Below are positions 35,896-45,049 of a stretch of DNA of 64,000 bases, piece after piece. The stretch is from Dastarcus helophoroides. Lineage: Eukaryota; Arthropoda; Insecta; Coleoptera; Bothrideridae. The notes beneath the pieces were generated by a model that worked only from the letters and a program-made list of their open reading frames with translations, searched no databases and had not been told where the DNA came from. The DNA is taken from NCBI GenBank assembly GCA_028583605.1, contig CM053337.1, forward strand, positions 20,702,764 through 20,766,763, written 5' to 3'. Both the position numbers and the translations under genes were made by a program. Each line of letters starts with the position of its first letter. Within the stretch, counting starts at the first letter, position 1.

Positions 35896-35941
35896 ACTTC
35901 TTTAGGCGCGTTTAACTATTTTGGATAGAAAGTAAACGCTA
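35896..35941 (+). other. Junction motif CTTCTTTAGGCGCG (copy 2) next to the octamer satellite
   Basis: AAAACTTCTTTAGGCGCGTT, then TAACTATTTTGGATAG, lies between the end of the T-rich array and the first AAATACGA octamer. It matches the boundary at 26061-26100 over about 30 bp. Confidence 0.8.
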
Positions 35942-36232
35942 AATACGAAAATACGAAAATACGAAAATACGAAAATACGAAAATACGAAAATACGAAAAT
36001 ACGAAAATACGAAAATACGAAAATACGAAAATACGAAAATACGAAAATACGAAAATACGAAAATACGAAAATACGAAAATACGAAAATACGAAAATACGA
36101 AAATACGAAAATACGAAAATACGAAAATACGAAAATACGAAAATACGAAAATACGAAAATACGAAAATACGAAAATACGAAAATACGAAAATACGAAAAT
36201 ACGAAAATACGAAAATACGAAAATACGAAAAT
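35942..36232. repeat. Homogeneous octamer satellite (AAATACGA)n, about 36 copies
   Basis: About 36 uninterrupted, essentially identical octamers up to about 36229. Because 8 is not a multiple of 3 and no frame contains a stop, all three minus-strand frames translate as YFRIFVFS repeats. This is an arithmetic consequence of the repeat and not a protein family. The uniformity implies recent expansion or strong homogenisation. Confidence 0.98.
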
Positions 36233-38840
36233 TTGAAAATACGAAAATACGATAATACGAATACACGTAAATATAACAATCCATAAATACAAAAATACAT
36301 AAACATATAATACAAATATACAAAGATTCAAATATACAAATACACAGAAATAAAAAAACTCAAAAATACAAAAATACAGAAATACAAACATACGAAAATA
36401 CGAAAATACAAAAGTACAGAATTACAAAAATACGAACATACGAAAGTACAAAAATAGAAAAATACAAAAATACAAAAGTATAAAATATACATAAATACAA
36501 AAGTACAAAAAGCAAAAATATGAAAATACGAAAGTATGAAAATACGGAAATTCGAACATATAAAAATATAAAAATGCAAAAGTACAAAATGTGCAAAAGA
36601 ACAAAAGTTCAAAAATACGAAAATGAGACAATACCAAAATATAAAAATAGGAAAATATAAAAATACAAAAATGCAAAAATACAACAATACAAAAGTACAG
36701 AAATGCAAACGTACAAAGGTACAAAAATACAAAAGTACAAAAATACAAAAATGTATAAATACAAAAATATGCAAATGCAAAAATATAAAAGTACACAATC
36801 ACAAAAACACGAAAATGCGAAAGTAGGAAAATACAAAAACAAAAAAATATAAAAATACAAAAGTACAAAAAATACAAAAGAACAAAAGTAAAAAAATGCA
36901 AAAATACGAAAATACGAAAATACGAAAATACGAAAATACGAAAATACGAAAATACGAAAATACGAAAATACGAAAATACGAAAATACGAAAATACGAAAA
37001 TACGAAAATATAAAAATACGAAAGTACAAAAATGCAAAAATGCCAAAAATACAAAAATATAAAAATACGAAAGTACAAAAATGCAAAAATACAAAAGTAG
37101 AGAAATAGAAAAGTGCAAAAATACAAAACTAGAAAAGTACAAAAATACAAATACAAAATCTAGAAAAATTTAAAGATACAAAATTATAGAAATACCAAAA
37201 TACAAAATTATACAAAAACAAAAAGGAAAGATATAAAAATACAAAAGTACAAAAATTCAAAAAAAAGAATATACGAAATTCCGAAAATACAAAATTATAA
37301 AAATACAAAAATCCAAAAATATAAAAATACAAAAGTACAAAAATACAAAAGTACAAAGGTACAAAAATAAAAAAAGTACAAAAATACAGAAGTAAAAAAT
37401 ACAAAAATACCTAAGTACAAAAATACAAAATGTAGATAAATACAAAAGTACAAAAAGCAAAAATATGAAAATACGAAAGTACGAAAATACGACAATTCGA
37501 ACATATAAAAATACAAAAATGCAAAAGTACAAAATGTGCAAAAGAACAAAAGTTCAAAAATGCAAAAATACGAAAATAAGACAGTACATAAATACAAAAA
37601 TAGGAAAATATAAAAATACAAAAATGCAAAAACACAATAATACAAAAATACAAAAATGCAAAAGTACAAAGGTACAAAAATACAGAAGTACAAAAATACA
37701 AGAATATATAAATAAAAAATATGAAAATGCAAAAATATGAGTACAAAATCACAAAAACATGAAAATACGAAAAAAAATATAAAAATATTTAAATATAAAC
37801 ATACAAAAGTACAAAAAAACAAAAATTTAAAAATATAAAAATATAGAAATACAAAAATATATAACAATACGAAAACACAATGGGAAAATGTAAAAATACA
37901 AAAATTCAAAAGTACAAAACTACAAAAATCCAAAAATACAAAAATACAAAAATACAAAAACACAAAAATACAAAAATATAAAAATACAGAACAAAAGTAC
38001 AAAAAAAATAAATACATACAAAAATACAAAAGTGCAAAAATTTAAAAATACAAAAATAGAAATAAAAAAATATATAAAATCAACAAAGGAAAAATATAAA
38101 AATACAAAATACAAAAATACAAAATACAAAAATACAAAAATACAAAAATACAAAAATACAAAAATACAAAAATACAAAAATACAAAATACAAAAATACAA
38201 AAATACAAAAATACAAAAATACAAAATACAAAATACAAAAATACAAAAAATACAAAAATACAAAATACAAAATACAAAAATACAAAAATACAAAAATACA
38301 AAAATACAAAAATACAAAAATACAAAATACAAAATACAAAAATACAAATAAAATACAAAAATAAAATACAAAAATACTAAAATACAAAAATTCAAAAGTA
38401 CAAAAGTACGAAAATATAATAATACATAAATACGGAAATACGAAACTACGAAAATACAAAAATACTACAAAAATTCAAAAGTTCAAAAGTTCAAAAGTAC
38501 AAAAGTAGAAAAGTACAAAAATGCAAAAATACTAAAATACAAAATACAAAAGTACAAATATACAAAGATTTAAAAATAGGAAAATACAAAAATATAGAAA
38601 TACAGAAACACAAAAGATACAAAAATACAAAAACCAAAAAGAAAAAATACAAAAATATAAAGATGCAAAAATACAAAAATTCAAAAATACAAAAGTACGA
38701 AAATATAAAAATACAAAAGTATAAAAATGCTTCAAAAATGCAAAAATACAAAAGTTTAAAAATAGAAACATCAAAAATACAAAAATACAAAAAAACAAAA
38801 ATACAAAAGTACCAAAATACAAAAATACAAAAATTATAAG
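36233..38840. repeat. Diverged octamer/heptamer satellite (AAATACAA-like)
   Basis: Degenerate relatives of the octamer dominated by AAAAATAC with CA, GTAC and TGC variants. A second homogeneous (AAATACGA) block lies at about 36898-37010, and a purer AAATACAA/AAATAC stretch at 38090-38350. Long Phe/Tyr/Ile/Cys-rich minus-strand frames up to 244 codons are translated satellite. Internal segmental duplication is described in its own entry. Confidence 0.95.
36490..37770 (+). repeat. 944-bp-offset duplication within the octamer satellite
   Basis: About 36490-36820 is repeated at about 37434-37770 with the same ordered variants, for example ATGTGCAAAAGAACAAAAGT at 36589 and 37533, then GACA, ATAGGAAAATAT and ACAAAGGTACAAAAATACA. 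Such order cannot arise by chance in a low-complexity satellite and shows a large-unit tandem duplication. Confidence 0.85.
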
Positions 38841-39357
38841 AAGATCCAAAATTTTCGAAAAAAGTGAAATTTTGTGTTTGAAATTTAGGAAAAGGTAAAG
38901 TTTACAAAAACTTAATATTTTTATAAAAAGTGAGAATTTTCAAAGAGCGCAAATTTGAAAAATATATGGGAATTTTAAAATATTTAAAATGTTCAAAAAA
39001 CCCCAAATTTTAAAAAAAAAATCGAAACATTGAAAAGTTAAAATCTTCAAAAAAAGGTCAAAATTTTAAATTTATTTTAAATGTTGAAAAAAGGAGCATT
39101 TTAAAATGTAGTAAGTTTTTCAAATAAGACAAAATTTTCAAAAATAAAAATTTTGAAAAAAGTCAATGTTTCAAAAAGAGTTGAAATTCAAAAAATTTAT
39201 AAAAATAGATTAAACTTAGATTTATTCTGCACATTAGGGAAATACTATCTTGAAGTTATGGTAACATTCACTCCTCTTGGATGTTTTTGGTTAAAATCTT
39301 ATCTCATAAGCAGTGGTGTTGGCTTAGAAAATTTTCCGCAAAGTGGCTTGGAGATTT
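38841..39357. repeat. A-rich array, then short unassigned DNA up to the LTR
   Basis: A-rich phrases to about 39170. 39200-39357 is ordinary composition and includes a short open frame (39153-39389) that runs into the LTR and is not a gene. Confidence 0.65.
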
Positions 39358-39444
39358 GTATTGTAACCAAAAGTAATTATAAAGTTTAGTTAGGAATTTT
39401 CTAGACAATTTGCTAAGGGGAAGCGGCCGGATAATAAATCAAAC

Positions 39445-39493
39445 GGCAGATAAGAGCTCCAGAAATTTCGGCAAACGATAAGCCTTATCTGCC
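39445..39493. promoter_or_regulatory. Paired inverted GATA-type sites in the LTR U3
   Basis: AGATAAG and its inverted partner CTTATCT, 29 bp apart, with a third CGATAAG between them, all kept in both LTR copies despite divergence around them. WGATAR is the GATA-factor consensus. Binding is an inference. Confidence 0.5.
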
Positions 39494-39520
39494 GAATTTT
39501 TCCAGAACCCGGACCGAGAC

Positions 39521-39528
39521 CTATATAA
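39521..39528 (+). promoter_or_regulatory. LTR TATA box
   Basis: CTATATAA inside the LTR, about 110 bp upstream of the AATAAA signal, and conserved in the inverted LTR copy. Placed as expected for the U3/R promoter. Confidence 0.7.
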
Positions 39529-39690
39529 CGCGGTCACTTTTCCCTAAGTAAGTTAGTTAGAAGTAAATGAATAAGTTGGTTAATTAAACAGTGTTAGTGT
39601 ATTGCAATTGTAGTGTTCCGAGTCCAGTTTAGAAATAAAGTGGTTACAATTCACGTGTTAATCATTCGCACCGATAACGCGCAACAGTAT

Positions 39691-40450
39691 TATTTTATCC
39701 TTGTGGTCAGTCTATGCTAAAAATTAAGTAGTGGAGGCAGTCTGGAGAGAGAAAAAATTCGAAGTTCTTTTAAAGAAACTGTTTCGAGGATTGTAGAAAT
39801 TTATAAGAAAAAATTGAAAATTATGTGAATTTCTGAGAATACCTAATTGTTTCTACAACTTTACATAGAAGAAACTAATTTTTTTAGAAAATAATCGATA
39901 TTTCATTACAGAATAAAATTTAAATGTTGGGAGAAAATTCGAAATTTAACAGAAATTACTTTCAAAGAATAGTAAAAATTTGAAGAAAGAAATCGAAATT
40001 AGGAAAAACTCGAAAATTTGATTAAACCAGTTTGATAATAAAAGTTTCTTGAAAGAGTGGAAATTTTAAAAAATCTCTTAACTTCCTTTAAAAAAACTTT
40101 AAAGAGGTAAACAAATTTAAAAAAAAAATGAACTATTTACAAAACTTTTTTTTTTTTAAATAACGAAATTTTTTGAAGAAAGTCGACATTTGTTTTAGAT
40201 ATTTTCAGTTGTTTTTCAACTGCATTATTTTTTAATATATTAAATTGTTTTTAAATCTCAAAATATTGGATTTGTCAATTTACACAAAATATTTAAAATT
40301 TCAAGACCTGGTTAAGAAATTTATTTAAAAACAAAAGTTAAAATTGTCAAAGTAAGGTATTAAGCTTTTAGATCACGAAAAGAAGTTATAAAAAACAATT
40401 TAAAAAGTTCCTGATGCTGTTTTAAAAAATAAATTGGCAAAATAATGATG
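39691..40450. repeat. A-rich degenerate array (weak)
   Basis: A-rich phrases with little periodicity, turning mixed after 40140. No gene seen. Confidence 0.6.
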
Positions 40451-41193
40451 TTATCATCATTATTCAAAAATCAATTATTCCACATCAAAAGATGGTATAT
40501 TAAAAATATAAACTGATCTATTTGAGTAGTTTTCTCTAAATTATTTAGTGCCATTAAGTATGTTCCAAAATTCAGCATCGATCGCATATGTACTGGAAAA
40601 AAAAATTTCTTTAGCGTCCTGTTTTTTTTTCCATTAATGTCCCTCAATGAGCTCATATTTTTCCCGCAAATTAGCATTTTAGGGTTGGCTACCCTAGTGC
40701 CACCTAATCAATGGGTTGTAATTAAAATGATTCACATTTATATTAGGGTGCGCTTCGAATGGTTTTAATTTCAGTATTTTTCAGAGATAAATGTTAGACG
40801 TGGACCTGAAAAACGACAAAAAATAACGTTTATCCGGACGAAGTCCTAGTTGAACATATTAATCAAAAGGCAACGTTTGAGGTCAAGTGCGAAGGAAACG
40901 GGCGAATAACTCATGTCTCGTTGCGTTATAAAAATTGTATAGACGGAGAGAATTGCCCTGAAAAAATATAGAAGATTTATTGTGTGTCAGTCCATTGCGT
41001 GTGCCAACTAAAGAGCGTAATTAAATTCTATTGCTCGCGATTCCCTCTGCCTCGCTCTTAAACTACGTAAAATACAATCAGAACTTTAAATTATTTTTGT
41101 CCAACTTACATTTTCGCCATTAAATATTTTTTGCCTTTTAAATACAAAAGAAGCTATAAGCGGTGCTATTTTTAATAGTTTTTAGATTTTTTT
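40451..41193. other. Unassigned DNA
   Basis: Ordinary composition with no recognisable gene. The minus-strand 68-codon frame at 40471-40677 has no recognised motif. Confidence 0.5.
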
Positions 41194-41334
41194 TTTGGTG
41201 GAACGGACTGGTCCTTGGTTATCTTCAAAAACTAAAATACAAATCTTGTCCCCTGAAACCAAGAAAGATTAAAAAACACAACAAAATTTTCCCTAACGCG
41301 TTTCGACAGCCAAGCTATCATCTTCAGAGAGATA
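41194..41334 (-). mobile_element. Ribozyme-bearing repeat, best full-length copy
   Basis: On the minus strand, in order: stem I strand TCTCT, CTGAAGA, GATAGCTTGGCTGTC, GAAACGCGTT, AGGGA, then TTTGTTGTGTTTTTTAATC-like, TTTCTTGGTTTCAGGGGACA, AGATTTGTATTTTAG and ACCAAGGACCAGTCCGTTCC, ending CACCAAAAA. This sets the family unit at about 140 bp. No reverse transcriptase is nearby. The ribozyme content and short length suggest the terminal piece of a Penelope-like element or a related non-autonomous element. Confidence 0.82.
41290..41332 (-). ncRNA. Hammerhead-ribozyme-like core, locus 4
   Basis: UCUCU pairs with AGGGA in stem I (five pairs including one G-U), where the 55.7-kb copy has UCUCU/AGAGA. 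Stem II is GAUAGC-UUG-GCUGUC. GAAA is present and stem III is a two-pair AC..GU around GC. Substitution to a pairing-compatible base in stem I is evidence that the fold was maintained. The same unpaired U after CUGANGA is present. Confidence 0.65.
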
Positions 41335-41870
41335 GTATCTTTCTGAAGATTGACTTTTTTAATAATTGGCTCTTTCTAATAATTTTTTCAAAAATTTGGA
41401 ATTTTTTCAAAATTTTGATTTTTAAAAATTTTGTATTCGGATAATTTTGAATTTTCACATTTTTGACTCTTTGAAAATTACTAAGGCCGAAAGCTTCGCT
41501 TTGGCATTTTAACAAAATCTGCTTTGACTTTTATAAAAAGTTCGAGTTTTTTTTAACTTTTGAATTGTTTTGAAAATCTGGAATTTTTTCTGAAAATTTT
41601 AATTTTTTATGGAAATTTCAACATTTTTCAAAATTTCAATTTTTAATTTCTTTAAAATGCTAATTTCTTTTTCGAAATTGTGGGTTTTAAAAAATTTCGA
41701 TACTTTTAAGATCTTTTTATTTTTTAAAATTCCAAAATGTGGAATTTTCTATACACCTCACTTTTTGACACAAACTTTCGATTTTTTTTTTAATTTCGAT
41801 ATTTCTTAAATTGTTAATTATTTTTAGAAAAAGTGGGAATTTAGCCAAATTTTGAACAAAAGGTCGACTC
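41335..41870 (+). repeat. T-rich degenerate array
   Basis: Short block of T-run phrases directly abutting the ribozyme repeat, ending at about 41870. Unassigned DNA follows to the hAT-like element at 42326, with GC-richer stretches and no recognisable gene. Confidence 0.7.
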
Positions 41871-42317
41871 TCTTGTGGTCCATTTTAATGCATATGTACA
41901 AAAAATTCTTTGCGATAAACCAGCCTGTTTATCGAAGATTAACTCGTTTTAAACTGGCCAACATCGTTCGGAAGTGAGACGTAAGTATCACAAAAAGTCC
42001 CTTTTCAATTCGGTCGCTTTTCGATTGACGTTGTATTGGTTCAGTTTAACAGCATCCGTTAGAAGGCTGATTGCGAATCTTCTTTCAAACCGCTGAAATC
42101 TGTCTGAAATCCCCGCAGGCTGAAACGGTCTCAGCCTGTCTCTTGAGCAACACTTCCTGTTTGCATCGCGCGCTCAAAGAAACGCCTTTACATCGGCCGC
42201 AGACGTTTCAATTTTCGCAACTTACTCAATACTGATCCGGACGGCTATTGCCACTTCAAAAACAGGAGGATATATTTCATCGACGTTCTAATGCGATAAA
42301 ATAGGCAGATTCTTATT
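41871..42317. other. Unassigned DNA left of the hAT-like element
   Basis: Ordinary composition with CG-containing words (CATCGCGCGCTCAAAGAAAC, ACATCGGCCGCAGACG). No open frame of note. Confidence 0.5.
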
Positions 42318-42325
42318 GTTTACGT

Positions 42326-43548
42326 TAGTGTTTCCCAAACTTTCGATATCTTTGTATCGTTTTCATAATTTTTGGTGACATTGAGTACGCCTCGTTAAAA
42401 AATTGCATTATAACTAATATATAAATAAAGAAGTGTGTTTGTCTGTCTGTTAGTGTGCTGAATTTGAACAAAACATCATTCTGCAATCTGCACAAACCTT
42501 TTAAAGCTATGCACGTTGAGTACCACTTGTCAAAACATTACATCCTAACTAATATACAAATGAGAAAGTGTGTTTGTCTGTCTGTCTGCTGAACGTATCA
42601 ACGAATTTGAACAAAACATTATTCTGCGATCTGCACGAACCCTTTAAAGCTATGCACGTTGCCTCGTTGAAACATTGCATCCCATTTAATATACAAATAA
42701 AGATGTGTGTTTGTTTGTCTGCTGAACGTATCAACGAATTTGAACAAAACATCATTCTGCAATCTGCACAAACCTTTTAAAGCTATGCACGTTGAGTACC
42801 ACTTTGCATTCCAACTAATATACAAATGAGAAAGTGTGTTTGTTTGTCTGTCTGTTTGCTGAACGTATCAACGAATTCGAACAAAACATTATTCTGCGAG
42901 CTGCACAAACCATTTAAAGCTGTGCACGTTGAGTACCACTTATCAAAAAATTACATCCCAAGTAATATACAAATAAGAAGGCGTATTTATCTGTCTGTCT
43001 GTCTGTTGAACGTATCAACAAATTTGAACAAAACATTATTCTGCGATTTGCAAGAAACCCTTTAAAGCTGTGCACGTTGCCTCGTGCTACATTGCATCCC
43101 AAATAATATGCAAATGACGATTGTGTTTGTCTGTCTGTTTGCTGAACGTATCAACGAATTTGAACAAAACCTTATTCTGCGAGCTGCACGAACCCTTTAA
43201 AGCGGTGCACGTTGCTTCGTCGAAACATTGCATCCCAACTAATATACAAATGAGGATCTGTGTTTGTCTATCTGCCTGTTTGCTGAACGTATCAACGAAT
43301 TTGAACAAAACATAATTCTGCGATCTGCACGAACCATTTAAAGCTGTGCACGTTGAGTACCACTTATCAAAGAATTGCATCCCAAGTAATATACAAATAA
43401 GAAGTTGTGTTTATCTGTCTGTCTGTCTGTTGAACGTATCAACGAATTTGAACAAAACATTATTCTGCGATCTGCAAGAAACCCTTTAAAGCTGTACACG
43501 TTGCCTTGTGCAACACTGCATCCCAAATAATATGCAAATGAGGATGTG

Positions 43549-43582
<34 letters not shown>

Positions 43583-44193
43583 CTGAACGTATCGACGAAT
43601 TTGAACAAAACATTATTCTGCGATCTGCTCGAACCCTTTAAAGCATCGTCGAAACATTGCATCCCAACCAATATACAAATGAAGATGTGTGTTTGTCTGT
43701 CTGCTGAACGTATCAACGAATTTGAACAAAACATCATTCTGCGCTCTGCACGAGCCTTTTAAAGCTGTGCACGTTGAGTACCACTTGTCAAAACATTGCA
43801 TCCTAACTAATATACAAATGAGAAACTGTGTTTGTCTGTCTGTCTGCTGAACGTATCAACGAATTTGAACAAAACATTATTCTGCGATCTGCACGAATCC
43901 TTTAAAGCTATGCACGTTGCCTCGTTGAAACATTGCATCCCATTTAATATACAAATGAAAATGTGTGTTTGTTTGTCTGCTCAACGTATCAACGAATTTG
44001 AACAAAACATCAATCTACAATCTGCACGAACTCTTTAAAGCTGTGCAACCTGATTAAGTTAGTTTTGTCACGTTTATCCAAGCAATTGATTTTTAATTTT
44101 CCAGTCATCTGAAGCCGCCCGGTGCAGCTTGCACCCCCACCAATCTCTTCCTGTACCCCTGGGGATACGCGTATCACACTTTGGGGCACACTG
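42326..44193. mobile_element. hAT-like non-autonomous element with internal satellite array
   Basis: The left end TAGTGTTTCCCAAACTTTCG (42326 on) and the right end, read inward as CAGTGTGCCCCAAAGTGTGA (from 44193), form an imperfect terminal inverted repeat of the CAGTG..CCCAAA type common in hAT transposons. The flanking octamers GTTTACGT (42318-42325) and GTTTACAT (44194-44201) match at seven of eight bases, fitting the 8-bp target duplication of hAT. The 1,868-bp interior has no transposase and is mostly the 12-unit tandem array. A short non-array arm remains on each side. Confidence 0.8.
42415..44045 (+). repeat. ~140-bp tandem array, 12 units, carrying GTCT microsatellite and the shared core
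   Basis: Units begin with TATACAAATGAG(AA)GTGTGTTTGTCTGTCTG at 42417 (diverged), 42553, 42690, 42819, 42966, 43107, 43243, 43390, 43531, 43672, 43811 and 43949. Each continues with CTGAACGTATCAACGAATTT, GAACAAAACATTATTCTGCG, ATCTGCACGAACCCTTTAAA and GC(T/A)GTGCACGTTG. The (GTCT) tract length varies, longest at 43551-43580. Linkers fall into two classes, GAGTACCACTT and CCTCGTTGAAACATTGC, giving higher-order order. Cys/Thr/Asn-rich open frames on both strands are translated repeat. Confidence 0.95.
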
Positions 44194-44201
44194 GTTTACA
44201 T

Positions 44202-45000
44202 CGTTGGAACTTCTCCCTCTTTAAAATTGTACCAATTTTACGTGGGTAGGCTGAAGCGGGAAAATATCGACAAAAATAAACTTGGATAGACTTTGATCGT
44301 AAATAAGATATCAACGGAGAAGTTTGTTCTGTCAGATCTCCCCTTGGAAGACGTCAGCTTTCGTGCAAGTTGCAATTAGAAAATATGACACGGAGAGCAG
44401 GGAGAATTATTTTCGAGCAGGCCTCTTAAGCCCCATCGGATCGATAGACAAACTGAAAATAATTGAGAGCCTTTTCACCGACAGTTATTAATTTTTTTTA
44501 TCACTTGGAAAGCAAAAGATGAAGTGATCGCGGGCGGGCGAAAGTTTCGATAAACCAACGCCCGAAATTCGATTAACTTTGGCGGCCTATCTGTTTACCG
44601 GTTTTTGAAAAGCTCGCGTTGAAACAATACAATATGTACGAGTTTTTCCGCCGTAAATATAAATTAAGCTGCAAGTCATATATCATGATGGATTTTTATG
44701 CCTTTTGTGTTCGACTGGATACGCTGACGCAATAATACCTACTAATTAATGAAAAATTGCTCCAACTTTAATGCTGGTTCCATCAATCAATTTCACTATA
44801 AAATATCGGGAGAATATAGGTATAATTATTCAAATGGTACTCTCCGGATCGCCACGGACGTAAAATTTGCTCCGCTTTATTTTACGCTGCTTAATAAAGC
44901 TTTAGTGCAGCTGATTCTGAGTAGTAGTTATTCTACTTCCGTTAATTTCCTTGTTGGTTTACTGTGGATTTTTTATTTTTATTTGATCTCGTTCTGTTAA
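44202..45000. other. Unassigned DNA
   Basis: Ordinary composition, including a GC-richer part at 44330-44620. An 83-codon open frame (44749-45000) is unremarkable and unrecognised. The T-rich array starts after about 45050. Confidence 0.5.
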
Positions 45001-45049
45001 ATAAAATTAAAACAGTTCTCGATTAAAACTAAGATTTTACAGTCGGAAA

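Larger units (their letters stand above)
39362..39686 (+). mobile_element. Solo LTR, Ty3/gypsy-like, copy 2
   Basis: Starts TGTAACCAAAAG and ends CGCAACA (TG...CA), flanked by a 4-bp duplication GTAT at 39358-39361 and 39687-39690, as expected for a Ty3/gypsy-type integration. It contains a 10-bp inverted pair GGCAGATAAG/CTTATCTGCC (39445-39454 and 39484-39493), a TATA box at 39521-39528 and an AATAAA signal at 39634-39639. No primer-binding site, gag or pol flanks it, so it is a solo LTR left by LTR-LTR recombination. The partner LTR at 31151-31510 is in the opposite orientation. Confidence 0.88.

Noticed and set aside
35902..38790. Long YFRIFVFS/YFCIFVFLYF open frames, some over 240 codons
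   Set aside because: They are translations of octamer satellite. All three minus-strand frames are open in the pure block, which is expected of any stop-free 8-mer and not of a gene.
42549..44038. Repeated open frames such as NVSTNLNKTLFC and INEFEQNIILQS that look like a repeat protein family
   Set aside because: They track the 140-bp tandem DNA unit on both strands, with frames changing whenever GTCT tract length varies. No single long frame exists.
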